64,000 nt of DNA, taken from contig JPHH03000001.1 in NCBI GenBank assembly GCA_000750105.3, positions 1,302,001 through 1,366,000 on the forward strand. The letters are read 5' to 3'. The stretch's first letter is position 1; every line of letters begins with the position of its first letter. This DNA comes from Tolypocladium sp. Sup5 PDA-1 (lineage: Eukaryota > Ascomycota > Sordariomycetes > Hypocreales > Ophiocordycipitaceae). The translations under genes were made by a program, and so were the position numbers. The notes below the pieces were generated by a model. That model searched no databases. It was not told the DNA's origin and saw only the letters and a list, made by a program, of their open reading frames with translations. Below, one piece after another: positions 1-10,917 of the stretch.

Positions 1-17
1 CCCTGGAGGTCGGCCAT
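1..17 (-). CDS. Possible 5' end of a gene cut by the left window edge
   Basis: An ATG on the minus strand (17-15) sits in the context CATCATGGCC, the same favourable context seen at the SAE2 start in this window. It opens a frame beginning Met-Ala-Asp-Leu-Gln that runs off the edge. Only five codons are visible, so neither the product nor the reality of the gene can be judged. It would be transcribed leftwards, away from the rest of the window. Confidence 0.25.
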
Positions 18-1189
18 GATGGGCTGCGCGGGGGAGGTTTGAGGCTATGCGGAATCGCGGAGCTCGATATCAACGGCGGCGCGGAAGACTTGGAGTTCGA
101 GCAGAGAGCTGGGCGTGCAAAGCAAACGACAAAGCAAGGCGACGGACGAGACGACCCTCGACGCAGGAACAAAGAGGCGTAGAGCTTGGACGGGCGAGCT
201 CCTGATTATGTAGGAAACTCGGTTTCTCTCGCGCAGGGAACGGAAGAGGGGATGCCACAATCCACAATATCTGCGTCGTCTCCCCTGCCCTCCACTGTAA
301 CTGGGCGGCGCGTCCCACTAACGGCGAGTTGCCCAGGCCTGTGCCGTGGCCCCGCCCCACGCCCCTGGAACTGCCCTGGAAGGCCCCTGGCACTGCCCGG
401 TCCGCGACCAATGGGGGCGCTGGAGGCGTCCGTCTAAGCGCGCGACAAGATGCGTGACGTCGACTGCGTCCTCGTGTGACCGACACGACGAATTCAGTAT
501 CGAAGGAGCCCGTCCCGCTATCGCCTCATTTCTCTATGCTGCCAGATGTCGAGGGCTTGCTTTGGAATCGAGGTCGGCTGATTCTACCATCACAGGCCTA
601 CCGAATGGCCCCCATCATCGTCCAGGACTCCAGTCCTGGGCCGTCAGCACGGCCGTGAGATCACGGAGCGTCGGGGTTCATCCACGACCAAGGAACAAAG
701 AAAGCGAAAGCTCTCGTCAGCTAGCGTCGCATCAACCGTCAGCGCGCTTGCCAGGCCGCTGGAACTGGCCTCCCGTTGGCCGTCTTTCGTCTGACCTCAT
801 CTCGCCGGTCGACGTCCCCTCTGCTGGTAGGGCGGCAGCCACACAGACATTACCGTAGGGCTGAAGCTAATAAGCAGAGACACTTGGCTTGGCGCAAACT
901 CACCTCGTCGATGCTGGCTGTGGCCTCGAAACGGCCGCGCAAATGCATAGTACCTTATACAGACGCCATGCCAACTTTAGCTGTCGGTCTCACGTGGATT
1001 CGAGACAATGCATTGTAGGGGCAGAGATGCGCCCCAGCTTGTTACGCCGAAACCATCTCACAAGTCTTCCAAATCGCTCAGACTACACAGTCTATCATGA
1101 ACAGAATCTATCGCAGCCCGCCTCGGAAACGAATACGTCCTCATCCTGCACCGGGTATCACATCGCCCCCTCTCCATCTATCTCAACCA
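18..1189. other. Intergenic region, no gene seen
   Basis: Only short overlapping open frames of biased composition are present, with no recognisable domain and no convincing exon chain. The left part may be promoter and leader of a gene running off the left edge; the right part is the 3' flank of the tyrosine phosphatase gene. Confidence 0.5.
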
Positions 1190-1804
1190 TCACTCCCCCA
1201 CCACCTCCTTTAGAAAGTTGCCCGCAAACCGCTTGCACTGCTCAAACGCCTTCTCGAACCCGTCCCGGCCGCCGTAGTACGGGTCGTTGACCACCTCGGC
1301 CTTCTTGCCGCCGCCAAACTCGCCAAACAGCATCACCTGCGCCTTGGCGTCCGGATTGCCGCGCTGCAGCCGCTGCAGGTCCGACAGGTTTGACCGGTCC
1401 ATGGCGAAGATGTAGTGGAACTTTTCAAAGTCGCTCGTCTGGAACTACAGTACGTGCCGTCCGTCAGTGAACAGGGAACCACCCAGGCACAAGGACAGGG
1501 GGCACTCACCCGCCGCGCGGAGTGGTCGTAGTCGGTGATGCCGTTGTCCTCGAGCGTCGACAAGGTCCGCGAGTCAGGCGGGTCGCCGGTATGGTACGCA
1601 GCTGCGCATGATAGTGTCAGCTGCCTCGAAGATGCAAGATCCAGCCGCAACGGGGCATCACCAACCCGTGCCGCAAGAGTCGACCCGCCCAATCTTGCCC
1701 TTGTACCGTGGCTGCTTGGCCAGGTCCTGGAAAATGCCCTCGGCCATGGTCGACCGGCAGATGTTGCCGAGGCACACGAACAGCACGGAGATCGGCTCCG
1801 GCAT
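1190..1804 (-). CDS. LTP1: Low-molecular-weight protein tyrosine phosphatase
   Basis: Cytosolic phosphatase of the LMW-PTP (acid phosphatase 1 / Ltp1 / Stp1) family, removing phosphate from phosphotyrosine through a cysteinyl-phosphate intermediate. I read three exons, 1804-1666, 1601-1510 and 1444-1190, giving 161 residues, the normal family size. The N-terminal P-loop VCLGNICRS holds the CX5R signature with nucleophile Cys11 and Arg17. The second exon carries the conserved YHTGDPPDSRT segment and the last exon the DPYYGG loop that supplies the general-acid aspartate. Both introns have standard GT...AG ends, although the first donor (GTTGGT) is weak; it was chosen because it restores the conserved DSCGTAAYHTG junction. 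No transmembrane or targeting segment is seen. The family assignment is firm; the physiological substrate cannot be told. Confidence 0.92.
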
Positions 1805-2556
1805 CTTGACTGTCGAGCAAAAACGCAGGCACCGCAAGGCAGCAAAAAAATATGCAGAGAAAGGATGCGCTCGCTCCCCTCCAGGCTCGGCGATATTAGT
1901 TTGTACAATGAGTCGGAGACCCTGGACGCTGCCCCGCCATGGACGGCAGGTAATCTGGAGGGGCTGGCCACACAGTGCTCGCAGGAGCTTTGGCCCTTTC
2001 GTACAGTGATCGTCCGTGAGACCCACACGTGACATCGCGTTGGGACGAATCGACGAGGTTTGGGGATCCACGAGCGATGATTTCTTCAGTTGAGAGAACA
2101 CGCCTCGCCAGTTGAAGCGGTGAGCAGTTGACATATCCTTTCCATCTTACTGGGCGTTCGCGGGTCCGGAGCGATGGCCCAGGCCGCCCCACGGCTACGC
2201 GAGCTTCCGGGCAGCTCAAGCTTGGGACAGCAGTGGACTAACAGTCACCATCAACCCTCAGATCAATGCCGTATTGCCGAGAAACCTTTGATATAGTCCA
2301 TACATGTTTTCTGCCTTGTACAAGAGAGGGGATGTCACACTTCCGTGGCATGACAACGCACATGTCCCTCCGCTCGCCACTCAACACGGCCTTCAAAGCC
2401 AAATGATAGCCCCAAACCCAAAGACACAGAGCGCCTTGCTAAAAGTGAAAAGGTTAGTGTACAGTAGGGATACACGGTCCATGAGTCGTAAGGGACATCG
2501 CAGCGGGGCTCCATCCACTGCTCCAGAGCCTGCCCGTCCGAAATGTTACACTTCAA
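1805..2556. other. Intergenic region between two minus-strand genes
   Basis: This holds the upstream region of the tyrosine phosphatase gene and the 3' flank of the PRELI-family gene. No further coding exon is evident. Confidence 0.5.
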
Positions 2557-3258
2557 TCACAGCGCCTGCCTCTGGCGCTCCCTCCGCAGGCTCTCCAACA
2601 CTCCAATCACTCCGTTGTTGCGGATCCGCTCCAGCACAAGCCTCATGCCGTCGCGGCTCTTGCCGAGCTGGTCCAGGGTCTTGGTCGACGCGAGGCTCTC
2701 GATGCTGCGCTGGATGCCCTTTGTGCCCCAGCCGCCGATGAACCCCGACAGCCAGCCGTCTTCGTGAGCCTGGCCGAGCCTCCCTCGGAGCCGCTCGCCG
2801 AGTCTTGACCGGAAGACGACAGACGTCAGCACGTCCGTCTCGTTCCTGGCGGACAGGCCGCGCTCCGCCTCGGACGGGAGGCTGAACTGCTGCTTCTCAA
2901 TCACCGACAGCACACCGGTGAAGTTGAGGTTGCGGCTCTCCGTCCTCATCCATCCCTGCTTGATGTCGACCACGCTCGTCTCGAGAATGTACGACGCCTT
3001 CTCTCCGGTCCCTCCGCCGGTCACGCTCCCGGGCAGCAGCTTGAAGATGGCCTTGGGCATGCGACTCTTCTTCAGGTGGATACGGGTCGTGTAGAGGCGC
3101 TGCGTGTCCGGGTCGACATGGCTGGAGATGGTGTCGGTGCTCAGGACATGGGTGGCGAATGGGTTGAGCTGGGGCGACGAGTACCGGAGGAAGTAGGCGA
3201 GGGTGACGGTGGGAAACGGGTGAGAGTAGGTGTGCCCGGTCGTGTGTGTGAGGACCAT
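2557..3258 (-). CDS. PRELI/MSF1 family mitochondrial lipid-transfer protein (Ups1-like)
   Basis: Single-exon frame of 233 residues starting at an ATG in the strong context ACCATGG. The N-terminal ~175 residues match the PRELI/MSF1 domain: an opening beta strand (GHTYSHPFPTVTLAYFLRY), then NPFATHVLSTD, VDPDTQRLYTTR and the basic LKKSRMPK segment. The family moves phosphatidic acid or phosphatidylserine across the mitochondrial intermembrane space as a heterodimer with Mdm35, feeding cardiolipin and phosphatidylethanolamine synthesis. The VDP-x-T and TTR-x2-LKK pattern resembles Ups1 more than Ups2. The C-terminus has a basic helix typical of the longer family members. The open frame continues upstream of the ATG but loses similarity, so that part is taken as leader. 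Which Ups paralogue this is remains an inference. Confidence 0.85.
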   Translation of the reverse strand: MVLTHTTGHTYSHPFPTVTLAYFLRYSSPQLNPFATHVLSTDTISSHVDPDTQRLYTTRIHLKKSRMPKAIFKLLPGSVTGGGTGEKASYILETSVVDIKQGWMRTESRNLNFTGVLSVIEKQQFSLPSEAERGLSARNETDVLTSVVFRSRLGERLRGRLGQAHEDGWLSGFIGGWGTKGIQRSIESLASTKTLDQLGKSRDGMRLVLERIRNNGVIGVLESLRRERQRQAL

Positions 3259-4034
3259 GGTCACGTCGAGCAACGGGAGGTGAAAGTATGCGATATGTGT
3301 CGTTGAACTTGTGTGCTTCGAGCTCACTCGGAGACGTCGGAGCTGGTCATGGACCCAGGATTTCGGTGCTGCGGCTGAGCACCCGTCGTCTGCTGTCTCC
3401 GAAAGAAAGAAACTGCCTCGCGAGCGTCTCGCTGATTGATGGCGAGATGGAAGAGGCGAGGGGCGATGGGAGGACGGGAGGGGATGGAGGAGGAGACGCT
3501 CCGAGACCTCTGGAGAGCAATCGAATGATCGCGATTGAATGGCACCACGATCAACTTTTTCCTCCTGGCTGACGTCCTGGACCTGACGGCGCTGTGATTG
3601 GCCAGCGGTGCGGGGAAAGCAGCGCATCCACCAATCCGGGGCAGCCACACGTGACCTCTTGCCGACATGTGAAGTAGCCCAAAATAGGAGAAACGCCCAA
3701 TCGAAGACGATGCGTTACAGAGCTCATGACTTGTGGCATGATTCGGGAATCTCTGTGCTATCTGTTTCGTGTATCAAATTGGAGCTGCAAAGGTGCAAGG
3801 GCAAGTACCCGACGTTGTACATGGTAAACTTGTAACAATCCTCCCCGTGTTACTGTAATCTTGGAACGAATAGCGATCCTCCCGATTCGTCGACCATTCC
3901 ACCTGTGGATGGCCTCATCAGACGTCTATCGTGGCAACTCCCGCTGTCCCTAAACTATGCTTGATAACCCAACGTAGCCTCCCATATGACATTGAACGTA
4001 CACGGCCCCCGACAGCCAATCGCCTCCATCAACC
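3259..4034. other. Intergenic region
   Basis: Promoter region of the PRELI-family gene and 3' flank of the esterase gene, both on the minus strand. I see no further exon. Confidence 0.5.
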
Positions 4035-5485
4035 TTATATCAAAAACTCCCCGTCGGCAAAGTGCTTCAGCACCACCCAGCCCTCGCCAAAAGCCTCCAT
4101 CTCCCACCGCACAATGATTGCCGCGTGGGTGTGGCGGTGGTTGTGGATCCAGACCGGATACTTGCGCCACTTCAGCGAGTCCAGCGATCGGATCATCTCA
4201 AACTGGTGCGCCGTCAGCGCCAGCGTCGGCTGCGTGGGCGCCGACAGCCTCCTCTCGCGGCTCATCAGGCTCCGCTCTTCAGGGCCCATGTCGTAGTCAT
4301 CGTCTTCGTCCTCGGTCGCCAGGAAATCTTGGTTCTGGGAACTGTTGAGCGCCTCGTAGGCATTCTCGACCTCTCCGCGCAGCTCCTTGATCAGCAGCGG
4401 CACGCGGTACTCGTCGATGCTGAAGCTGGCCTGGCCCGTCTCATGGCGCTTGATCCGGCCGGAGCTGCGAATGGTCTGTACCACCGAGTTGCACAGGAAC
4501 GCGATGGTCCCAATGGGCACGAACACGGCAATCATGACCATAAAAGGTATGCGCTTAATCCAACGTACAGCCGTACTCGTCACGGACGACAACGTAGCGC
4601 GGCTGCGCAGCTTGGGCCGAGGCGCGACGGGATTCGCGGGGTCCAGGATGACGCCCTCCGACCCCTTCAGGTAGTTGACCTTGAGGTTTTCTAGGTTTCC
4701 ATGGTACGGGTCGGTCTTTGTGATGCCCGTGGTATAATGGACGGCGCTCCTGTCGTTGACAATGTTCGTATACAGGGTGTGTCGCTTGAACTTGCGAAGG
4801 CCGAGCATGAATATGGACGCGGGATCGGCGAGGACGGAGAGCAGGGGTCGGTCGGTGTCGCGGAACTTGTCAATTGTGAACAGCTGTCGCCCCGACATGG
4901 ACAGGCTTCTTGCGCCGACGATGTTCCACACGTGGTTGTGCCAGCCCTTGAGAGGGGATCGAACGCCGAGGTGGGGAGACGCAAAGGTGGTGAAGTTCTG
5001 GATGCTTCAAGTCAGCGGCGCAAGCATCGACGGGTTCCTGGGGTCAGTCACGACCTACCATGCACTCTACCGTGTCCAGGATCCCTTTCGCATACAGCAG
5101 CCCGACAGCATATCGCGAGACCAGCCCTCCCAGAGAGTAGCCGATGATGCTCAGCTTCGTAATCTTGCCGCCCTGGCTCTCGATGCTCCGCAGCTCCTCC
5201 TCGATCTCGGCGCAGACTCGCTCGCCGCCCAGCTCGATGCCATCGTAGGTGAAGCTACCGCTGTTGCGCTTCGCCAGCAGCATATACAACTCGTCCGGCG
5301 GGTATTGCGATCGCAAGCTTTTGGCAATGTTCTGCATGTGGTTGGGGCTCCCCCAGAGCTGCGCCAAAATGTCAGCGACCACGTTATCCACGCATCTCAG
5401 GGGGGCTTACTCCGTGGACGAGGACGCAGAGGTGGTCAGCCTTGGGGCTGCCGCCAATGATGGCGGACTCTGTCTCCTTTGGCAT
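4035..5485 (-). CDS. Putative serine esterase/lipase (DUF676, Rog1/YOR059C-type)
   Basis: Three exons, 5485-5411, 5358-5059 and 4997-4035, give 445 residues. Exon 1 ends in the oxyanion-region strand LCVLVHG, joined to LWGSPNHM, the classic start of the DUF676 alpha/beta-hydrolase fold. The nucleophile elbow GYSLGG places the catalytic Ser at residue 100. Exon 3 opens with NFTTFASPHLGV, another family hallmark. A hydrophobic stretch near the middle of exon 3 (FMVMIAVFVPIGTIAFLC) is a likely membrane anchor. It is followed by an acidic patch (ATEDEDDDYD) and a C-terminal region with histidines (WIHNHRHTHAAI) that may supply the catalytic His. Yeast relatives are lipid-droplet or membrane phospholipases/monoacylglycerol lipases. 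All three exons join in phase 0. Substrate is unknown. Confidence 0.88.
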
Positions 5486-6762
5486 TTCGAGGGAATCCGT
5501 TTGACGTGCGGGTGTGTGTAACATGAAGTCCGGCCGCGATGGCGCCGGAGAGGGCGGCCATATCTTTTAAGATCGTACCTTTTAACCTCCGGAGACTCGG
5601 AGCGATGGAACTCCCCAACGTAAACGGCCACAGCCCTGTGACGGAGCCCAACAACGCCGCAGAGTGGGTGCTGTCAGGTCCATTCCTTGGATCCCGAGCG
5701 CTAAGCTGCCGCACACAGGGGCTGACGCCGCGCGTAGCGGATGGGCGAGGGGTTGCCCGAGTCCGAAACCGAGGCAGTGATGAGATCATGGCCACTTACA
5801 CACGCGATGGCAAGACTGTTGGGTTGCATGTGCCGCGCCTGTCTTGAGACTTGGCGGCTCGTACTTCGTCCTTTGGCCATGCATGTATCTGATGTCCGGC
5901 AAGAGCCTCGCTCGACCAGATCGAAGGCGGCTGTCGCATGACGGAACCCATGCAGAGGCCTCGTTCAAACCTCAACCTTTGTATTTCTTGCCCATCGACA
6001 GCATGCCATTCTCTTGAGACTTTTTGCTTGGGTGCGAAACGAGCCTGAGGCTGCGGGAGTGGAATTCAGCAGTGCCTGAATTGCGCTTCGTACCTAGGCG
6101 GCAGCCAATGCTGTTCCAGAGAACCTGCAGGGTAGGTATCCTGGGGTTGAACGCTGCCAGTGGCGCCCATTTTGCTCTGCGGTGCTCGAGAACTGCGCTG
6201 CAAACGACGAAGAGAATGCAAAGACTCTGAAAATATTGAACAATAATTTTCTGCAGAAATCAAAGATGCAGAGTCGTGATGTTGGTGCAACGGCAGTTCC
6301 TCGTAGGGCCTGTTCGCCTAGCGCCTAAACGTCGGAGACTCGGAGCTGCAACGGCCGCTGCAAGGGACGCCTCGACCGCTGAGTGCATGCACGTCAGTGC
6401 ATTGTTTCAACTTCACACATCTCGAGGCAACGTCCATTGCTTTCAGAGCCTTTGTTCGCTGCATCGCGCATCCGTGCGATTTTGGGCACGATAACGCGGC
6501 ACGGGATCTCTCAGTGACAGTAATCGGCCTCCAAGGTTGTTGCTCCCTTGCGATGGTTTCTCTGTGCTCCCGCGGTGCCTTTGCTCATCAACCACAGTTT
6601 CTCCTCCTCCCTGCCGCATGGTACTCTCGCCTCGCTCTTCAGTGACACCACGCATCATCAGTTTTGCACGAACAAACCGCCTTGTTTTCTCGTTGTGCTT
6701 TCCTTATGGTGCCCAAGTAATAGCTTTTGCCACCCGCCTAGTTGTGAGGCCCGCGACACGCG
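5486..6762. other. Divergent intergenic region, esterase / Rex3 exonuclease
   Basis: About 1.3 kb between divergent starts. It presumably holds both promoters and leaders. Pyrimidine-rich tracts occur just upstream of the Rex3 ATG. No coding exon is seen. Confidence 0.5.
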
Positions 6763-8742
6763 ATGATGAGCATCGCCCTCAAGCACATACCGTGCCCTGC
6801 TGGCAAGAAATGCACCGCATTTCAGTGCATCTTTGGGCACGAAAAGGACCTCACAGTGGAGAGACTGCCAGCGGAGGACGGCAGCAAAAAGTCACGCCAC
6901 GATGACGAGGCTTCCCTATCGAGTCACGAGCAGCCTCGCAAGCGTCTGAGGCTTGACCAAGAGACATCTGTGAAACTCGCACCAGACTCACCGAGCCAGA
7001 AAAGCACAGATGACAAGGATGATGGAAGCACAAAGAGGCCAGCCGAGCAGCTGCAAACTGTCACCAGGCCAGTGTCACCACCTCCCCTCAAGAGACCTCC
7101 CACCTCGACTAAGACGGGCATCGCGACCTCGCACCCTCCTTCGTCAACTTCCAAGAAGCCAACATCGTCAACCAACCATGCACCGTCCGCAATGCCAAGG
7201 AACGGACCTTCAAAGCAGAAAAAGGCCGAGAGCCTCAACCCTCGTCTTCTCAAGAGCTCACCGGCGAGCCATGAGATCCGTCTCAAGCTTCTGAGGATGG
7301 TCCATCAGGAATTCAGCCGGCTGAACTCGGAGATAAAGAAGGATGCAAACGACCAAGAGCTCAAACTTGTACTTTCCGACCAAGACCTCATCATCAGGGC
7401 TCTCGACGAGGAACAGAAGACTGCCCTGGAAAAGGCGGCCGTGTACGCGAATGTCATGAAGAACAAGGTCATGCAGTATAAGCGTATGGGAGTGGCCCAG
7501 TGGAAGACTGAGCGAGAAAAAGAAACTCAGGCGGCGGAACAGAAGCAAGGTGGCAATGAAGCCTCGGACGGACCGCCCAAGAAGATCGAAACGGGCCTGA
7601 CCCGGGCCCAGGAGGTGGAGCTTCTACGACGTATCATCACGCCCATCGACAAGCTGTCTGGCCATGGGTACGTCGCCAAAATGCCTACCGAGGACTCCAT
7701 CAAGGCCGCTCGCAAAGGTCTGCAGGCGGCCAAGGGCTGGGAAGCGTGCGATCGCTGCCAACAACGATTCCAGGTCTTCCCCGGTCGACGGGAGGAAGAC
7801 GGAGCGCTCACGACGGGAGGCAGCTGTAAATTCCACTGGGGAAAGACGTACGTCCCGGCGAAAGCCCCAGGCGACAAGACGAGGGTGCCCAAGCGGTACC
7901 AGTGCTGCAGCCAGGAGATTGGCGAGTCGGCCGGCTGCTTCACCCACGATCACCACGTGTACAAGTTCACCGATGCGGCCAGGCTGGCCGCTGTGCTCAA
8001 CTTTGCAGAGACGCCGGAGAACAGCCTCCCTCCGGCAGACAGAGCCGTGTGTTTCGATTGCGAAATGGGATATACCGTCTATGGAATGGAGCTGATACGC
8101 CTCACGGCAACGTCCTGGCCCACCGGGGAGGAGCTGCTGGATGTGCTCGTCCAGCCGCTTGGCGAGATCCTGGACCTAAACTCTCGGTTCTCTGGTGTAT
8201 GGCCGGATGACCTGGCTCAAGCTGAGTCGTGGACCGCCGGCAACGATCCGACGCCGTCTAAGAGCGGCACGGAGACTTGCAGCGAGGAAGGCGAGATTAA
8301 GCCAGCCAAACGGAGGCTCAAGAAGGTGTCGTCCCCAGAAGTGGCCCGCGACCTGCTCTTTTCTCTGGTATCACCATCAACGCCTCTGATAGGCCACGGC
8401 CTCGAGAATGATCTCAACGCCATCCGCGTCATCCACCCAAAGCTGATCGACACCGTGCTTCTCTACCCGCACCGCGGTGGTCTCCCGTTCCGGCATAGCT
8501 TGAAGAGCCTGATGGACGTGCACCTGAACCGCAAGATCCAGCAGGAGACGGGGCCCAAGATGCTGGGGCACGACTCGGCCGAGGACGCGCGGGCTGCGGG
8601 TGACTTGGTGCGGCTCAAGGTTATGAGTGAGTGGAAGGACATGAAGCGGGATGGGTGGACGCTTGTGGACGACGAGTTTGTGGCGCCGGGGAAGCATAGC
8701 AGTAAGGAGGGCAAGTTGACGGAGAAATTTATCGAGGCCTGA
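6763..8742 (+). CDS. REX3: DEDDh 3'-5' RNA exonuclease, Rex3-like
   Basis: Intronless frame of 659 residues. The N-terminus has a CCCH zinc finger (CPAGKKCTAFQCIFGH, C-X6-C-X4-C-X3-H). A long Ser/Pro/Lys-rich linker follows, then a Cys/His-rich block (CDRC, CKFHWGK, CC, GCFTHDHH) typical of the Rexo1/Rex3 group. The exonuclease domain fills the C-terminal third, with Asp432 and Glu434 in FDCEMG (Exo I), Asp550 in GLENDLNAIR (Exo II), and His603 and Asp608 in GHDSAED (Exo III). All DEDDh metal-binding and catalytic residues are present. Yeast Rex3 trims RNase MRP RNA and other small RNAs in the nucleus; that role is carried over by homology. An alternative ATG lies one codon downstream. Confidence 0.88.
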   Translation: MMSIALKHIPCPAGKKCTAFQCIFGHEKDLTVERLPAEDGSKKSRHDDEASLSSHEQPRKRLRLDQETSVKLAPDSPSQKSTDDKDDGSTKRPAEQLQTVTRPVSPPPLKRPPTSTKTGIATSHPPSSTSKKPTSSTNHAPSAMPRNGPSKQKKAESLNPRLLKSSPASHEIRLKLLRMVHQEFSRLNSEIKKDANDQELKLVLSDQDLIIRALDEEQKTALEKAAVYANVMKNKVMQYKRMGVAQWKTEREKETQAAEQKQGGNEASDGPPKKIETGLTRAQEVELLRRIITPIDKLSGHGYVAKMPTEDSIKAARKGLQAAKGWEACDRCQQRFQVFPGRREEDGALTTGGSCKFHWGKTYVPAKAPGDKTRVPKRYQCCSQEIGESAGCFTHDHHVYKFTDAARLAAVLNFAETPENSLPPADRAVCFDCEMGYTVYGMELIRLTATSWPTGEELLDVLVQPLGEILDLNSRFSGVWPDDLAQAESWTAGNDPTPSKSGTETCSEEGEIKPAKRRLKKVSSPEVARDLLFSLVSPSTPLIGHGLENDLNAIRVIHPKLIDTVLLYPHRGGLPFRHSLKSLMDVHLNRKIQQETGPKMLGHDSAEDARAAGDLVRLKVMSEWKDMKRDGWTLVDDEFVAPGKHSSKEGKLTEKFIEA

Positions 8743-9022
8743 GGATGTTGCCTAGACGGACTTTGCTACGTAGGATATGGGGATATGGCGGCCTTGGAGG
8801 CAACGCCGAGAGATATTGGTGAAACATGAACCTTGATCATGCCTCAACTGTACTCCGTACTCTCAACGTGACCGCTGGGAACATGACACTCGAGTAAACA
8901 CACAGGGCATTACGAATTGCTCCATTCCCAAGCCTAGAATTACAGGTCGCTGTACGAAGTACGGATATACACCTCATCCCAGCGATAAAGCGGGGAGTTC
9001 CCTCTGCCACCTAATCTCACAC

Positions 9023-9921
9023 TCAAGCCCTGCCCACAGACAACAGATACTGGCCGCCGCCGCCGTTCTTCCCGCCCGTCGGCAGGTACGCCACGTTGGG
9101 GTTCGACGACAGCGTCGCCGCAATCTCCCTGCTGGCCTCAATCTTTCGGATCTGAATCAGGCCGTCGCCGGCCTTGGCAATGGCCTTGCTGATGGCCTCG
9201 GCGCTCTCGGACTCGCCCTCGGCGCGGATGACGTTGGCCTGGCGCTCCTGCTCGGCGCGCTCGACGATGAAGCGGGCGCGCTCGGCGTCCTGCTGCGCAA
9301 TCTGCTTCTGCTCAACGGCCTTTGTGAACTCGCGGCCAAAGGTCATGTGGGTGATGGACACGTCCTCGAGGGCGATGTTGAACTCGGCGGCGCGACGGGT
9401 CAGCTCGGTTTGGATGCGCTTGGAGACGGCCTCTCGTTGGGTGATGAGCTCGGCGGCGTCGAACTGGGCGACGGTGGCCTTGAGGACCTCGTTGCCGATG
9501 GAGGGGAGGACGCGCTCATCATAGTCCACACCGAGGTTCTGGGCACGTTAGACTTGGATAGTGCTGGAGCATACGGGACAGGGGATCTCACCTGGTAAAT
9601 CTTGGGCAAGGCCTTGACGCTCGGCCGGTGCAGCACCCTCAGCGTCAGGCTGACCATCTGCATGTCCTTGCTGCCCGTCGTCGTGGCAATGTTGCGCGGC
9701 TTCGTCCGCACGTCGAAGATGATGCTCCGCTGCAACCACGGCACCAGGAAATGCGTCCCCTCGTTGATGACATCGTCCTTGACACCGGATATCCTGTCGA
9801 AGATGACGGCCCGCGTGCCGCCCTTGACGTCGAAGATGGACTGGCTGACGAGGAACGCACCGGCCGAGGCCGGGACCGCAATGCGGTACATCCAGTTGAG
9901 TGCTCTTGCCGCGTTCGCCAT
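9023..9921 (-). CDS. PHB1: Prohibitin-1
   Basis: Two exons, 9921-9592 and 9538-9023, encode 281 residues, the usual PHB1 length. An N-terminal hydrophobic helix (about residues 10-30) anchors it in the inner mitochondrial membrane, followed by the SPFH/PHB domain (GGTRAVIFDRISGVKD, EGTHFLVPWLQRSIIFDVRT). The C-terminal half is the coiled coil rich in Glu/Gln/Arg (AVEQKQIAQQDAERARFIV). The exon junction KIYQ|NLGVDYDERVLPSIGNEVLK is a family signature. PHB1 and PHB2 form ring complexes that act as scaffold and chaperone for inner-membrane proteins and regulate the m-AAA protease. It shares a 274-bp divergent promoter with QCR8. PHB2 is not in the window. Confidence 0.96.
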
Positions 9922-10195
9922 TGTTGCTTCGAGCTGCTGCTGCGGCTGCGATGCGGTGTGTGTTTGGTGAAGATGCAGAAGCGACCAGATGGATGTTCCA
10001 GCCAGCAGCTCGAAGCTGCAACGATCCGAAGAAGGCTGATTTTCGGAATGGGGAAATGGCGCTATGCCTATTTAGGTAAGCTCGGCTCAGTCGTGGTCGG
10101 CGGTTTTCAAGACTTCCTCCTCGACCCGACCTTTTGCCTCTGCTTCCACCCGCATCGAGGAATCAACGACACGGAACCCTGCGAAATCAGCCACG
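9922..10195. promoter_or_regulatory. Short divergent promoter shared by PHB1 and QCR8
   Basis: Only 274 bp separate the two start codons, so both leaders and the control elements of two inner-membrane mitochondrial genes must fit here. I see no obvious TATA box. Shared regulation is an inference from spacing and shared cellular location. Confidence 0.55.
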
Positions 10196-10917
10196 ATGAG
10201 ACCGACGCAAGCTCTGAACGGTGGCGGCGCGCCCAATTGGAAGATTGGCCAGTACGTGATGCCCCTGGAGGCGGGATCGGGGCGCTGCGGCGTGCGGCTT
10301 TTCTCGCGACGAGAAAGCAGTCGTTGGAAGCGCCTCGGTATCCGCGCTATCTGGGAATGAATGCAGACGCTAACATGTGTTGCAGCTTTTTGGGCGACTG
10401 GGGATCCTTTGGTGAGTGAGCATTGTCGAGTCGCGGTCGAGATCGAGCTGTGCGAGTATGGGCGATGAATGCATCGGAGGATGGATGTACGACCGAGTAG
10501 CCACGAGAGGCCTCAATCAGACGTCCGAAGCGAACCCTGCACCCCAGAGACGGCGGCGAGTGCCTCGATGGACTGCACAGATTGCGATGCTTCAGAGAAA
10601 CGAGCCAGAGGACAGTACTAACAGCGCGCAGGCGGTGCCAAGCAAAAGGGCATTGTCCAATACGGCCTCTCTGCCAACCGACAGAACCCCACGGCTGGCA
10701 TCGTCCACGATGCCATTTTCAACACCTTCCGCCGCACCAAGGGCCAGATCTTCTACTGGCTGCCTCCCATGGTTGCCGGCTACTACCTCATGAACTGGGC
10801 CACCGACCGGTACGAACGGCTCCACCGTGAGGCATGGCCTACGTTGTACTGACTCTTGACAGCAACCACTACCTGAACTCCAAGGAGGGCCGCGCCGAGT
10901 TTGCCGACTCTGAGTAA
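10196..10917 (+). CDS. QCR8: Cytochrome bc1 complex subunit 8
   Basis: Four exons, 10196-10251, 10386-10411, 10632-10809 and 10863-10917, give 104 residues. The start MRPTQALNGGG, the GDWGSFGG junction, QKGIVQYGLSANRQNP and the single transmembrane helix (WLPPMVAGYYLMNWAT) followed by RNHYLNSKEGRAEFA are all hallmarks of fungal Qcr8, the ubiquinone-binding accessory subunit of respiratory complex III. The second exon is only 26 nt, placed because it alone bridges the phases and restores the conserved glycine-rich junction. Introns 1 (134 bp) and 2 (220 bp) are longer than intron 3 (53 bp). QCR7, another complex III subunit, lies 23 kb away in the same window. Confidence 0.92.
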
